A program made the position numbers and the translations under genes. Shown one piece after another: positions 63,703 to 64,000 of a DNA stretch of 64,000 bases (positions within the stretch are counted from its first letter, which is position 1; each line of letters opens with the position of its first letter). The notes beneath the pieces are model-generated. The model did not search any database and had not been told where the DNA came from. It was given only the letters and a program-made list of their open reading frames with translations. The DNA is taken from assembly GCA_949283655.1 (NCBI GenBank), contig CASDTH010000007.1:49213-113212 (forward strand). The letters run 5' to 3'. Source of the stretch: an uncultured bacterium. Its GTDB lineage: Bacteria > Bacillota > Clostridia > Oscillospirales > Acutalibacteraceae.

Positions 63703-64000
63703 TTTCGTGAAACGAAAAAGCAAACGCCCAAAATGTTTGAGGCCACGTGAGTGGCCGAGTTTTTTGGGTGGCTTGCCGAACACATCAAAGGGATTCTAAA
63801 ACGTAACAGTGCCGCCGCTGGCCGTTCACAACGGCCCCTTTTGCCTCTTTTTCCGGCCGAGCGGAAAAGGAGGAGCCTCCGCGGCCTGAGCGGGAAAATA
63901 AATCATTTTGCTTGTGGTGCGGCCAGTAGGTTTTCTTTAATTTTTAATGAGTGCCTGGTTGCGTTGTACACGCGTTCATTCTCTTGCTTCTGCAAGAGAA
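63703..64000. other. Right-end intergenic stretch with hairpins
   Basis: No gene is supported. GGCCAC-GTGA-GTGGCC (63741-63756) is followed by six Ts and looks like a terminator. A perfect 9-bp stem (63979-64000, TTCTCTTGC with GCAAGAGAA) closes the window. Confidence 0.5.

Noticed and set aside
63345..64000. Insertion sequence remnant at the right end
   Set aside because: Repeats and hairpins are present but there is no transposase fragment, terminal inverted repeat pair or target duplication.

Overview
The window looks like the chromosome of an anaerobic, endospore-forming, gut-type member of the Clostridia (Oscillospiraceae-like). The evidence is Firmicutes housekeeping synteny, a HrcA/CIRCE-controlled groESL operon, a 28-codon SpoVM, a CwlD-type amidase, reverse rubrerythrin beside a PerR-type regulator, and many glycoside hydrolases (GH5, GH16, GH3, GH36, GH18 families). 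The species cannot be named from sequence alone. DNA is moderately GC-rich with AT-rich promoters. There are no rRNA genes, no transposases and no recognisable CRISPR array.

Layout. 0-6.1 kb: a truncated membrane protein gene, groES-groEL, a GH5 hydrolase and an ABC exporter. 6.1-6.75 kb: a gene-free block of nested palindromes and a composite repeat whose second copy lies at 63.55-63.70 kb. 6.75-9.3 kb: a minus-strand operon of four poorly known genes (TM2 protein, coiled-coil membrane protein, JAMM metallopeptidase, Cys-rich peptide) divergent from an XRE regulator, with a perfect operator palindrome between them. 9.3-27 kb: cell-wall amidase, radA, then a long collinear operon yicC-remA-gmk-rpoZ-priA-def-fmt-(zinc protease)-rsmB-rlmN-prpC-prkC-rsgA-thiN-spoVM. 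This is the Bacillus gene order without coaBC and rpe. 27-41.5 kb: GH16 lipoprotein, reverse rubrerythrin and PerR-like regulator, DUF2804, metA (acetyl type), proS, PH-domain protein, exonuclease, isochorismatase-like hydrolase, DMT transporter, paired M42 peptidases, GNAT, aluminium-resistance-type PLP enzyme, DUF2461.

41.7-47.8 kb: a minus-strand type III-A CRISPR-Cas operon (csm2, csm3, csm4, csm5, cas6, csm6 and an unrecognised 130-residue protein). Only a fragment of cas10/csm1 remains, cas6 carries an in-frame TAA, and no adaptation genes or array are present. The locus appears to be decaying, or a relic keeping intact RAMP genes and an intact Csm6. 48-64 kb: two exported or anchored proteins of unknown role, a MIF-like tautomerase, a domain-permuted GH3 beta-glucosidase, tRNA-Pro(GGG), IreB (a relative of the PrkC-pathway phosphoprotein), a DUF1836 regulator, NfeD and SPFH membrane proteins, a phosphoribosyltransferase-like protein, GH36 alpha-galactosidase, a HAD phosphatase and a GH18 enzyme with a discoidin-like domain.

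The glycoside hydrolases point to plant, fungal or host glycan use. PrpC, PrkC and IreB form a Ser/Thr phosphorylation module. The two most interesting regions are the degraded type III-A locus with its unrecognised last gene, and the TM2/JAMM operon with its own regulator.
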